From contig NZ_CP120638.1 of the NCBI RefSeq assembly GCF_029537235.1, forward strand, positions 2,532,501-2,596,500: a stretch of 64,000 nt of DNA, in the 5' to 3' direction. Of this stretch, positions 18,444 to 29,233 are shown one piece after another. The DNA is from Rhizobium sp. 32-5/1 (GTDB lineage Bacteria; Pseudomonadota; Alphaproteobacteria; Rhizobiales; Rhizobiaceae). The notes below the pieces were generated by a model. That model saw nothing but the letters and a program-made list of their open reading frames with translations. It ran no database searches and had not been told where the DNA came from. The translations under genes were made by a program, and so were the position numbers. The number at the start of each line of letters is the position of its first letter. Within the stretch, counting starts at the first letter, position 1.

Positions 18444-20234
18444 CCTGCTGATACCCGAAACACGCGTAGTGCAAACCTGCGGCAATGCCTGGGGGCCTAC
18501 TGTTACCGGCGAGGGTATATGTTTCCGGATTTGGGCACCGGCCGAAAAGAACGTCACCCTTCGCTTGTCAGATGATCATGTCATGACGCCCGTCGGAGAC
18601 GGATGGTTTGAGGTTGTTGTCGAAGGGCAACCTTTCGGCTCGGCCTATGGCTTTGTATTAAGCGACGGCCGGGTGGTTGCCGACCCCGCCTCCCGGCAGC
18701 AGGTCTCCGACGTTTCCGGTTTGTCCGTCCTGACAGATCCGCGTGCCTACCAATGGCAGGACGGGGATTGGCTGGGTCGTCCCTGGCACGAGACCATTAT
18801 CTATGAGCTCCATATCGGGACCTTCACGCAAGAGGGCACGTTTCAGGCGGCGGCGGGCAAGCTTGCACGTTTGGCCGAATTGGGATTTACGGCGATCGAA
18901 CTCATGCCCGTGGCGCATTTTCCGGGCGACAGGGGATGGGGATATGACGGCGTCCTGCAGTATGCGCCGCACAGTGCCTACGGAACGCCGGACGACTTCA
19001 AGGTGTTTGTCGATCTCGCCCACGATCTGGGTCTGATGGTCTTTCTCGATGTTGTCTACAATCATTTCGGACCTGTCGGAAATTTCCTCGACCAGTATGC
19101 GCCCGGCTTTTTCCGTGAAGGCAAGGAGAACGACTGGGGTGCGCAAATCGCTTTCGAGGAAGAGCCGGTACGCCGCTTGTTTATAGACAACGCTCTGTAC
19201 TGGCTTGAGGAATTTCATCTCGACGGCCTGCGCTTTGATGCCATCCACGAGCTCAAAGACGATAGCAAACCGCACGTTATCGAGGAATTATCGACAATCA
19301 TTCGCGCGCGGATCACGGACCGCCATGTTCATCTTGTGACGGAAAATCCCCCGAATGGAACAGATCTGATGGCGTCGGGTCTGTTCACGGCGGATTGGAA
19401 TGATGCTTTTCATCATGTCATCCACGTTATCGCAACCGGAGAAAATACCGGTCTTTTCGAGGATTTCGGTGATGCGTCTTTTGACAAGCTCAGAAAGGTA
19501 TTGTCCGAGGGTTACCTGGAGGCTGGTCAATCCATCGTCGGTAAGCCGCTCCCGCCAAGCGCCTCGCTGCCTCCTGTGGCATTTGTGCATTTTCTGCAGA
19601 ATCATGATCAGGTCGGAAACCGGGCGCTCGGCGACCGCTTGCACATGACGATCGACGAGCAGTTGCATAGCGTCCTGACAAGTACACTTTTGCTCTCACC
19701 GCAAATCCCGCTTCTGTTCATGGGCGACTGCTTCAAGGCAACAACCGCTTTTCATTTTTCTCCGATTACGAGGGCGAGATTGCCGACGCCATCCGCAAAA
19801 ATCGTGCTCCACAGGCCGAAAACTTCGGTGGTTATCCCCGGGGATCTTCAGCGGCCGATATTCCCGACCCGAATGTCGAGACAACCTTCATTAGCTCGAA
19901 ACTGGATTGGCGCCAGGCCGAAACCGAGCAGGGGAGGGAGTGGTCATCCTGGCTTCAGCGTTTGCTCAGCCTGCGCCGCGATAAAATCGTTCCGCATTTG
20001 TCATCTGCAAAAGGACACTCGGCAACTCTGTTGAAGTCGCCGGAGGAGTGCGTTTTCGTGGACTGGACGCTGGGCGAGCTTGTCCTCCAGCTTCGCCTTA
20101 ATCTGTCTGCCCACGACGTGAAACTTGCAGGGCCGTTGGGCGAACGCATATGGGCGGAGCCCGAGGTGATCAGTTCACAAATTCTGACCGCAAGGTCGGT
20201 TCAGGTCTTCTGGCTGGAAAGCAGCGGGTTGTGA
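18436..20234 (+). pseudogene. treZ: Malto-oligosyltrehalose trehalohydrolase, frame-broken
   Basis: GH13 enzyme releasing trehalose from the TreY product. Domains: E-set (about 1-95), then catalytic barrel with IIYELHIGTFTQEG, VFLDVVYNHFGP, DGLRFDAIHEL (nucleophile Asp), HLVTENPPN (acid Glu) and FLQNHDQVGNR. At 19737-19738 one G is missing (AAGG for AAGGG); with it the frame continues FKGNNRFSFFSDYEGEIADA to LDWRQAE, SLRRDKIVPHL and the stop at 20232, about 599 aa, normal for TreZ. The block before the break reads FMGDCFK where an acidic residue is usual (MGDE or MGEE), so another local base error is possible. It pairs functionally with treY at 11540. Confidence 0.85.
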
Positions 20235-20281
20235 TTTCCACGAAAGGGCATTGAGATATGGAGCCTCTGCAAGCAGAGGCT

Positions 20282-20526
20282 CTAATCGGCGGTCCATGTG
20301 TTGTTCATGGTCAAGCTTGCCCGAGAAACCGTCTTTCCCGTGTCGTCGCGCACGGTGACGGTCACGTTCATATGATCGATACTTCCCATCTCGTCCTGGG
20401 CAACGTCCAGCAGGATTTTTGCAATTTCCAGATTGATCGCCTTTCGTGAAGGAAGCTCTCTGCCTTCATCGTCCTTGGTAAATCCATCACCGTTTTGAAG
20501 ATCAAAAAAAGCGTTGCATACGGCAC
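20282..20526 (-). pseudogene. DUF6894-type small protein, frame-broken
   Basis: Small protein with the pattern FFDLQNGDGFTKDDEGREL, a helix PSRKAINLEIAKILLDVAQ, then a beta hairpin MNVTVTVRDDTGKTVSRASL, typical of the DUF6894 family abundant in Rhizobiales. The head and the rest are out of frame at the homopolymer A7 (plus strand 20504-20510): one extra base joins the GTG start at 20526, or two extra join the ATG at 20519 (MQRFFFDL). About 80 aa if repaired. Function unknown. Confidence 0.65.
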
Positions 20527-20619
20527 CTCAGTTTCAAGCGACAATTCAAAGCCCCTGGATTTTGTTCCTGGTTTGCCCATGTGATAGGAGAGAAATCGAA
20601 CCGGGAATTAGTGTATTGA

Positions 20620-21323
20620 TCGAACCACCTGCAAGCCCGCGATTCAGTCTCTGCCCGGGAGGCTGAGGTTCTGCGCTCCATGATCGTCCGAGAGCATAGA
20701 TTTGCTGTCGGCGAGGACATGGTCACTGAAGGATCAAGACCGAGCTATAGCACTTTGCTGCTCGACGGCATTGCAGCGCGCTATAAGGTTCTGGAGGACG
20801 GACGCCGACAGATCACGGCACTTCATGTGGCTGGTGATTTTGTCGATTTACATGCCTTCCGCTGAAAACGATGGATCACAGTATCGTGGCGCTGTCTGCG
20901 TGTCATGTTGGCTTCGCGGACCACGGTGATTTGAAACGGGTCACGGAAACCGAACCTCACCTGACGCGACTGCTTTGGCTTTTGACTGTGATAGATGGCG
21001 CAATTCATCGGGAGTGGATCGTGGCGATGGGCCGCCGTTCCAAGAAGTCACATATGGCGCACCTCTTCTGTGAAATTTTCATGCGGCTTCAGGTGGTCGG
21101 AAAAACCAACGACAACAGCTTTTCCTTTCCTCTCACGCAGGCAGAACTGGCCGATGTCCCGGGTATATCGCTGGTTCATCTCAGCAAGACCCTGCGACTG
21201 TTGCGTGACGAAAAGGCGCTGGACTGGGTGTCGCGCACGGTAACCATACACGACTGGCGCGAACTGGTGCGCCTTGCGGAGTTCGAGCCGACCTATCTCA
21301 ATTTTCATGCGGAGCCGCGATAA
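20620..21323 (+). pseudogene. Crp/Fnr-family transcription regulator, frame-broken
   Basis: An N-terminal cyclic-nucleotide-binding-like domain (MIVREHRFAVGEDMVTEG, LLLDGIAARYKVLEDGRRQI, VAGDFVDLHAF) and a C-terminal HTH_Crp domain (LTQAELADV-GISLVHLSKTLRLLRDEKAL). The halves are out of frame near CC at 20859-20860; one more C gives HAFPLKTMDHSIVAL. The true start is unclear: the N-terminal frame LQARDSVSAREAEVLRSM is open only back to 20620, and a further slip may hide the start codon. No Cys cluster for an FNR iron-sulphur centre is seen. Confidence 0.75.
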
Positions 21324-21455
21324 GCGGCAGTCCTCAGGATTGTTCTTGGGCAGCAATTCTAAGCTCTCTAAGCCAAAACCGTGTCGCGCATGGCCCCGAG
21401 GTTTTGACATCAAGCGTAAGCAGCGAAAAGAACTCCAGGACAAAAGCGGCCGTCC

Positions 21456-21641
21456 TTATTTCTCGACCCAGTCTCCGGAATTTTCCTGTTTTGCCAGACG
21501 CAAAGCCCGCAGTCTTTCACTCTTGTGGCGCTGTTCCTTTTGAGCCGTCAGGATCAGTTCGGTCGCCACAGTCTTTGTCACCCCAAATTCGCCCCATGCC
21601 GATGTCCCCCGCGGGCGACGCGGTTCTTTCTTCTCAACCAT
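21456..21641 (-). CDS. Small basic conserved hypothetical protein
   Basis: 61 aa, Lys/Arg/Glu-rich, with a helical centre GVTKTVATELILTAQKEQRHKS (shown as GVTKTVATELIL and TAQKEQRHKS) and C-terminal RLRALRLAKQ. A good ribosome site CGGAGAAC stands 4 nt before the ATG. I recall similar short proteins in other Rhizobiaceae but cannot name a domain. Confidence 0.6.
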   Translation of the reverse strand: MVEKKEPRRPRGTSAWGEFGVTKTVATELILTAQKEQRHKSERLRALRLAKQENSGDWVEK

Positions 21642-21751
21642 GCAGTTCTCCGTTGCTGAAGTCTCCTCATGGTGAAAGCGACAGGCAGCATCGGCAATAA
21701 ACTATTTAAAAAACTGGCAGGAAAATTGGTTTCGTGAACCGGCGGGATATT

Positions 21752-23386
21752 TCAGCTTTTCGCCGCCTCGAACGAAAGGTGGAACTTCAGGCCATCCGGT
21801 GCGAACTGGCTCTCGGTTTTCGGCTCCAGGCTTGCCGGAAAGGCGCTATGGATGAGCTTTGTCCCGAAGCCTTTCCCGGTCGGGGGAACAACAGCCGGCC
21901 CATCAAACTCTCGCCAGAAGAATTCAATCCGTCCCTTGGTGGTTTCCCATTCGATTTCGACGCGGCCTTTGGCCTCGGCCAGAGCGCCGTATTTCAGGGC
22001 ATTCGTCGCCAGTTCATGGACGACCATGGAAAGTGCGCTGACGGCCTCGGCGTTTATCAGGCAATTTGGACCTGAAACGGAGATGGCGTTTTCCACACCG
22101 CCACAAACGGGACGGAGCGCCCGCTCCACCACTTTTCCAAGTTCGGCGGCGTCGTGGTCTTCCGACATCAATATGTCATAGGCGGTTCCAAGGGCACTGA
22201 CCCGATCCGCAAACGCCGTATTTTGCTCGTTGAGGTTTTTATACGTCTGCCGCGCGATCGCCTGTACGACGGCCAGGGTATTTTTCACACGGTGAGAGAG
22301 TTCGTTTGCCATAAGCTTGCGCTTTTCCTCAGCGCGGACGCTCTCGCGTCGCCGCACCTCGAGTTCGTCAAGAAGACCGTCGACGGAAGCACCGACCTGT
22401 CCCAACTCGCCATGGCGTCCCTGCATTTGTGTCCGTGCGCCAGTATCGCCGTTTCGCCAGCGCTCAAGGACAGCAACAATGCGATTGATGGGATCGAGAA
22501 TGAAGCGGTTCCCGACGAAGACCGCAGCGGCCAATGCAAGAACCGTCCCAAAGGCAGTCATTACAAGCCCTGTCAGGGTGGCGCGATTAATTGGCGCAAA
22601 AGCAATGCTTCTTGAAAACCCGGCGCTCACATAGAGCGGATTTTCCGCGGACACGGGAACATAGCCCATGATCCGTACGGTGCCATCCTGGCTGAGCACT
22701 TCCGTCGTACCGGGCTTGGCGGCGACGATCAGATGTTGATAGCCCTTGGGTATTGTGGTGCCTACAAATCTGCCCGGATCCGGATGGCGTGCAAGGATAA
22801 CGCCTTTGCGATCGGCGATCGTTATCGCACCGCCAGGTTCTACGCCCCGTGCCTGTATCTGTTCGCCCAGCCAATCAAGCCTGACGCCCGTCGCCAGAAC
22901 GCCGACGGTATCGCCATTTTCTTTAAGAGCCATCGCCAGTGGCAGAATAGGCACGCTCGAAACGCGGGCGACGGTATAGTCGCCGACGACGAGCCTGTCC
23001 GTCTTCAGTGCCCTCTGGACATAGTCACGATCAGCAAAGCTGGTCCCCGCTGCCCAGTCGTGGCTGTCACAGACCAGCTTTCCATCTCTGTCCAGCACAA
23101 TGATATTGCCAATGTGTGCCAGCTTGCTCGCTACGGATTTGAGCACATCGTTACAGGAGGCTGGATCCCGTGCGGCAATCGCTGGAATTGCAGAGGTTGC
23201 GATCAGGATGCCCCTGATTCCGTCGATTACGCTCGCAATGTTGGATGCACCCTGACGGGCAATTTGCGCAGCATGCCGATGTACTTCCCCGCTACGTTCG
23301 GAGCGGGCCGAAAACTCGTTGTAGGCGATCATTCCCAGTGTGGGCGTCAGCGCAGTCAAAGCTACGGCAAAAAGTCGCTTTTTCAC
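21752..23386 (-). CDS. HWE-family sensor histidine kinase with periplasmic Cache domain
   Basis: About 544 aa from GTG 23386 (VKKRLFAVALTALTP), preceded by GGAGGCGAGAAG; the upstream ATG at 23482 lacks a ribosome site. A signal-anchor helix is followed by a dCache-like periplasmic domain (about 30-270: VLDRDGKLVCDSHDW, FADRDYVQRAL, VGVLATGVRLDWL), a second membrane helix, HAMP (FILDPINRIVAVLERWRNGD), then the HWE phosphoacceptor ELSHRVKNTLAVVQAIARQT and ATPase motifs VVHELATNALKYGAL and GKGFGTKLI. HWE/HisKA_2 kinases commonly act in the PhyR-EcfG general stress pathway; the neighbouring stress genes make that role plausible but unproven. Confidence 0.9.
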   Translation of the reverse strand: MKKRLFAVALTALTPTLGMIAYNEFSARSERSGEVHRHAAQIARQGASNIASVIDGIRGILIATSAIPAIAARDPASCNDVLKSVASKLAHIGNIIVLDRDGKLVCDSHDWAAGTSFADRDYVQRALKTDRLVVGDYTVARVSSVPILPLAMALKENGDTVGVLATGVRLDWLGEQIQARGVEPGGAITIADRKGVILARHPDPGRFVGTTIPKGYQHLIVAAKPGTTEVLSQDGTVRIMGYVPVSAENPLYVSAGFSRSIAFAPINRATLTGLVMTAFGTVLALAAAVFVGNRFILDPINRIVAVLERWRNGDTGARTQMQGRHGELGQVGASVDGLLDELEVRRRESVRAEEKRKLMANELSHRVKNTLAVVQAIARQTYKNLNEQNTAFADRVSALGTAYDILMSEDHDAAELGKVVERALRPVCGGVENAISVSGPNCLINAEAVSALSMVVHELATNALKYGALAEAKGRVEIEWETTKGRIEFFWREFDGPAVVPPTGKGFGTKLIHSAFPASLEPKTESQFAPDGLKFHLSFEAAKS

Positions 23387-23558
23387 CTTCTCGCCTCCAG
23401 CTGAGACCGATTGCTTCCCCTCAATCGGTTTAATTCGCGCTCTTCCAAAGCATACGTCGTTGGCGAAAAACACTCTAGACAACTACTAACGACATAGGAA
23501 TACCCGCCAAACGTACAATCCTCAGGGTTATAGAACCGGCCGAATTTTCTCCCCGCTT

Positions 23559-23583
23559 GGAACAAAGCGGTTGTTTTCAAGTT
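23559..23583 (+). promoter_or_regulatory. Candidate EcfG promoter of katE
   Basis: GGAAC (23559-23563), 17-bp spacer, GTT (23581-23583), 35 bp before the katE ATG. Confidence 0.82.
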
Positions 23584-23617
23584 TTGTGACCTGAAGAAGA
23601 GTAACTGGGGAGAGAAA

Positions 23618-25777
<2,160 letters not shown>

Positions 25778-25825
25778 CCGTGATGCACATGACTTATCCC
25801 ACCCAACCAGCAACAGGAGTTAAAA

Positions 25826-26326
25826 ATGGCTGAGAAGACATTGAACGACCTTTTCCTCGACACGGTGAAGGACATTTATTTCGCTGAGCGTCAGATCCTG
25901 AAAGCGCTTCCCAAAATGGCGCGGGCGGCGCAGTCGCCGGAGCTGAAGGCCGCTTTCGAAAAACACAAAGACGAAACCGAAACGCACATCGAAAGGTTGC
26001 AACAGGTCTTCGATCTGCTCGGTAAGGCGGCCCGCGGCAAGACCTGCGAAGCGATTCAGGGCATCATCGCCGAAGGCGAGGAAATCATGGAAGAGTTCAA
26101 AGGATCACCGGCACTGGACGCCGGCCTTATTTCGTCTGCCCAGGCCGTGGAGCACTATGAAATCACGCGTTACGGCACCCTCAAGTCCTGGGCTCTCCAG
26201 CTCGGCATGAAGGAGGCGGCGCAGTTGTTTGAGCAGACGCTCAGCGAGGAAAGTGCCACCGACGAGGCACTCTCGTCTCTTGCCGAGGCTTCCGCGAATG
26301 TGAAGGCCAAGTCGAAGGCCGCGTGA
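25826..26326 (+). CDS. Ferritin-like DUF892 (YciE-type) protein
   Basis: 166 aa. LNDLFLDTVKDIYFAERQILKALPKMARAA is the hallmark DUF892 start (LNDLFLDTVKDIYFAE, then RQILKALPKM), with FEKHKDETETHIERLQQVF and ISSAQAVEHYEITRYGTL bearing Glu/His putative di-iron ligands. Ribosome site CAGGAG, 9 bp before the ATG. Likely co-transcribed with katE, as often seen in Rhizobiales. Paralogue of the gene at 15567, with low direct similarity. Confidence 0.92.
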   Translation: MAEKTLNDLFLDTVKDIYFAERQILKALPKMARAAQSPELKAAFEKHKDETETHIERLQQVFDLLGKAARGKTCEAIQGIIAEGEEIMEEFKGSPALDAGLISSAQAVEHYEITRYGTLKSWALQLGMKEAAQLFEQTLSEESATDEALSSLAEASANVKAKSKAA

Positions 26327-26337
26327 TCAGCCATCCT

Positions 26338-26365
26338 CGAGTGCTGTCGTCGCCGGCAGCACTCG
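26338..26365 (+). terminator. Hairpin after katE-DUF892 unit
   Basis: CGAGTGCTG (26338-26346) pairs with CAGCACTCG (26357-26365). No strong T-tract, so the terminator role is inferred from position. Confidence 0.55.
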
Positions 26366-26379
26366 TCATGGGGGCCCAT

Positions 26380-26980
26380 TCAGCGTGGCGAGGTCGAAGT
26401 AATGAGGTTCCCGCGGCGACAACCGTTCGGCGATTAATCCCGTCTTGGCTTCTGTTTTGATGCTTGGCGGCATGCCGTTCACTGGTCGCTGGCGCATAAT
26501 CAAGAGCGGCGGGAGCTTTTAGGTCTCGGACTGCGTCAAGCCGCGGGAATTGTTTGGGCAGGCAAAAGTCACCCAACCGACCATCGCTGCTGTCCCGACA
26601 GCCATCGTCAAAGGCTTGGGGAGGGCTTTGATGCCGAGGTTTATGAGCTTTGGCAAATGCGCAGTACTTCACCATACAGCTTACATGGTCAAATCCGCCA
26701 CGACCATCTGATCCGGCAACCAAATTCGCCCCCCTGAAGTCCGTATTCGCGCCGCAGGGATGGTGATGGAACACGACAGCGCATCCCTCACGCTGGCCTG
26801 CTATCTCGATCACGGCCTATCGGACGCCGGGCACGGCGCAACACAGTCTTGAGGATCGAGATGCACCGGACGCTCAACCTGAACTAGTGTGCAGATATCA
26901 TCACAAAACGGCATCGTGTCATCATATTCTTTCATTTATCGATCCACGCAATCGCTTGACCCTTGGCAGTTTTCGCTTCT
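26380..26980. other. 600-bp stretch without recognisable gene
   Basis: Open frames exist on both strands (the longest, minus 26241-26813, overlaps the DUF892 gene) but none has recognisable motifs or a credible ribosome site. It separates the stress island from the ABC/catabolic locus and may be decayed DNA. Confidence 0.5.
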
Positions 26981-26988
26981 AGATGATG

Positions 26989-27006
26989 TTGTCTGACATC
27001 TTACAA
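26989..27006. promoter_or_regulatory. Candidate GntR operator before ABC locus
   Basis: Imperfect dyad TTGTCTGACATCTTACAA, 39 bp before the binding-protein ATG. The 10-mer CTGACATCTT (26993-27002) recurs at 33809-33818 in the divergent deglycase/GntR intergenic region, next to TTGTAAGACAA. Shared sequence at the two outer promoters suggests common control by the GntR regulator at 33948. Confidence 0.6.
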
Positions 27007-27045
27007 AACGGGAACGTTGGCAAAAGCTGACAAACGGAGGATAGC

Positions 27046-27871
27046 ATGAGACGGTTTTTGCACATCTGGCACTCGGTGCAGCCAGCCTTGCGTTCATCAC
27101 AACGGCGCATGCCGGCGAAACGCTTGATCGCGTGATGGAGAAAAAGCAATGGTCGTTGCCACCAACAGTGGTTGGCCACCCCAGAGCTATCTGGACGACA
27201 ACAACGAGATGGTCGGGTTCGATATCGACGTCTCCCGCGAAATCGCCAAACGTCTTGGCGTCGAGGTAAGCTTCGATACGCCGGACTGGGCAACGCTTAC
27301 TGGCGGCCGTTGGCAGGGACGGTATGATTTGGGCGTCGGTTCTGTCACGCCCACAAAGCCGCGTGCCCAGGTCATCGATTTCGTCGGCGTCTACTATTAC
27401 AGCCCCTACGTCTATGTTGTTCACAAGGACAGCCCTGCAAAGACCGTTGCCGACCTCAACGGCAAGATCATCGGTGTTGAAACTGCAACGACATCGGAGG
27501 ACTTCATCCGCCGCCAGCTTGAAATCGACGCGCCTGGTCTGCCGCCGATCGAATACAAGATCGAGCCCGGCGAAATCCGGACATTTGCCGATTCCATGCT
27601 GCCTTTCGACGACTTGCGGCTTGGCGCCGGCGTCCGTCTGGACTCCGTCATTGCGCCGGAACAGACAGCGCAAAACGCCATCAAGAACGGGTATCCGCTT
27701 CGCGTTCTCGAGGGCGAATATGCGTTCAAGGAGCCGCTGGTGGTCATCGCCGAGAAGGTCGATCCGGAATGGACCGCAAAGGTCGGTGCGATCATCGCGG
27801 ATATGAAGACGGACGGCACCCTCAAGACCCTGACGACCAAGTGGTATGGCAAGGACTACGCAGCCGACTGA
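27046..27871 (+). pseudogene. Amino-acid-type ABC transporter substrate-binding protein, two frame breaks
   Basis: Periplasmic solute-binding protein (SBP family 3). Starts MRRFLHIW at ATG 27046 with GGAGG upstream. Adding one G at GG 27068-27069 gives the signal peptide ALGAASLAFITTAHAGET; adding one base at A5 27141-27145 joins DRVMEKKAMVVATNSGWPPQS. The mature protein has GFDIDVSREIAKRLGVEV, YDLGVGSVTPTKPRAQ, LNGKIIGVETATT and a C-terminal TLTTKWYGKD. About 275 aa if repaired. First gene of the transport locus; a strong hairpin follows the stop codon. Confidence 0.85.
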
Positions 27872-27881
27872 GTTCGACATG

Positions 27882-27912
27882 AGCGCGGACGAATCCTCGT
27901 CCGCGCTTTCTT
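27882..27912 (+). terminator. Strong hairpin after binding-protein gene
   Basis: Perfect 11-bp stem AGCGCGGACGA (27882-27892)/TCGTCCGCGCT (27897-27907) with loop ATCC, then TTCTT. Such stems between a binding-protein gene and the rest of its operon usually protect the upstream mRNA or terminate part of the transcripts, giving excess binding protein. Confidence 0.75.
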
Positions 27913-27937
27913 CAAAGTAGCCCTGCACGAGCATCCG

Positions 27938-29218
27938 ATGTCATATCCCGATACCTACTACAGCCGAACAATGAGCGACAAGAAGGTCAGACCTGTGCTT
28001 GAAGGTCGGGCAGATTGCGATACGGTTATCATCGGTGCAGGGCTCGCTGGTCTGACAACTGCAGTCCAGCTGGCGCGGGCCGGTCATTCCGTCGTCGTGC
28101 TTGAGGCCGAAAGCATCGGCTTTGGCGCTTCCGGACGAAACGGCGGTTTCGTCAGTCCCGGATTTTCGACCGGGGGTGAGGATATTGCCCGCGCGGTCGG
28201 CGCTGATCACGCTCGAAAACTGCATCATCTATCGATCGAAGGCGTCGATTTCATTCGAGATACCATCCGCGATCTCGGCATCGAAACAGCGCGTTCGCAG
28301 CCAGGCATCCTGAGTGTGTTGCGTCACGACGGCGGCCCCGAACTGAAGGCCCATGCCCAGCATATGGAGCGGACATTCGGCTATCAGCTCGAATACCTCG
28401 AACGCGAGCAGGTCCAGTCGGTTCTGAAATCCGACCGCTACTATCAGGGACTGCGGGATGCGAAGGCCTTTCACTTGCATCCGCTGAACTATCTGCGTGC
28501 GATTGCTGCGGAATTCGAGCGGTTGGGCGGTCGAATTTACGAAAACTCGCCGGCAACCGCGACTGCCTTGGATGCTTCGGATAAAGTGGTTCAGACCGCG
28601 ACCGGCCGGGTTCAGGCACGCCATGTCGTGTTCACGACCGGGGGCTACACCGGTTCGCTCGATGGCCGCCTGAAGCGCGCATTTCTGCCCATCGCCACCT
28701 ATGTGATGTTGAGCGAGGAAGCTCCGGATTTGATACGCGAGGCGATCGCGACGACCGATGCTATCGGCGACAACCGGCGTGCGGGCGACTACTATCGTCT
28801 TGTTGACGGTGGCAAGCGCATCCTTTGGGGTGGGCGCATCACCACGCGGGCTGCCTCAACCGCAGCACTTGCCGGTGAACTGCGTCGCGAGATGACAGGA
28901 ACATACCCGCAGCTTTCCGGGCTGAAAACGGAACTCGCCTGGTCCGGCCTCATGTCCTATGCGCGCCACCTCATGCCCCAGATAGGCGAGATGCAGCCGG
29001 GCGTTTGGCATTGCACCGCCTTTGGCGGGCATGGGCTCAATACGACGGCGATCGGCGGCAAACTCGTGGCTGAAGGCATCCTCGGGCAGAGTGATCGGCA
29101 TACTCTGTTCAAGCCGTTCGGGCTGAGCTGGGCCGGTGGCATTGCGGGCCTTGCCGTGGCGCAACTCACCTATTGGAAACTGCAGGCACAGGATCGGTGG
29201 CGCGAACGCGCGGCCTGA
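27938..29218 (+). CDS. FAD-dependent oxidoreductase (DAO family)
   Basis: 426 aa. A dinucleotide-binding start DTVIIGAGLAGLTTAVQLARAG with E of VVVLEAE about 20 residues on (GxGxxG-x17-E), GASGRNGGFV as in gamma-glutamylputrescine oxidase and other DAO enzymes that oxidise secondary amines, and a C-terminal FGGHGLNTTAIGGKLVAE FAD contact. It probably oxidises an N-substituted amino acid. In this locus (ABC importer, FrlD/FrlB-like pair) an Amadori-compound or opine oxidase role is attractive but inferred. Start at 27938 or the internal ATG 27971. Confidence 0.85.
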   Translation: MSYPDTYYSRTMSDKKVRPVLEGRADCDTVIIGAGLAGLTTAVQLARAGHSVVVLEAESIGFGASGRNGGFVSPGFSTGGEDIARAVGADHARKLHHLSIEGVDFIRDTIRDLGIETARSQPGILSVLRHDGGPELKAHAQHMERTFGYQLEYLEREQVQSVLKSDRYYQGLRDAKAFHLHPLNYLRAIAAEFERLGGRIYENSPATATALDASDKVVQTATGRVQARHVVFTTGGYTGSLDGRLKRAFLPIATYVMLSEEAPDLIREAIATTDAIGDNRRAGDYYRLVDGGKRILWGGRITTRAASTAALAGELRREMTGTYPQLSGLKTELAWSGLMSYARHLMPQIGEMQPGVWHCTAFGGHGLNTTAIGGKLVAEGILGQSDRHTLFKPFGLSWAGGIAGLAVAQLTYWKLQAQDRWRERAA

Positions 29219-29233
29219 CTGGAAAGAGTGAAC

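Noticed and set aside
26241..26813. 190-codon minus-strand frame after DUF892
   Set aside because: Overlaps the DUF892 gene and its hairpin, no start signal, no recognisable motif.
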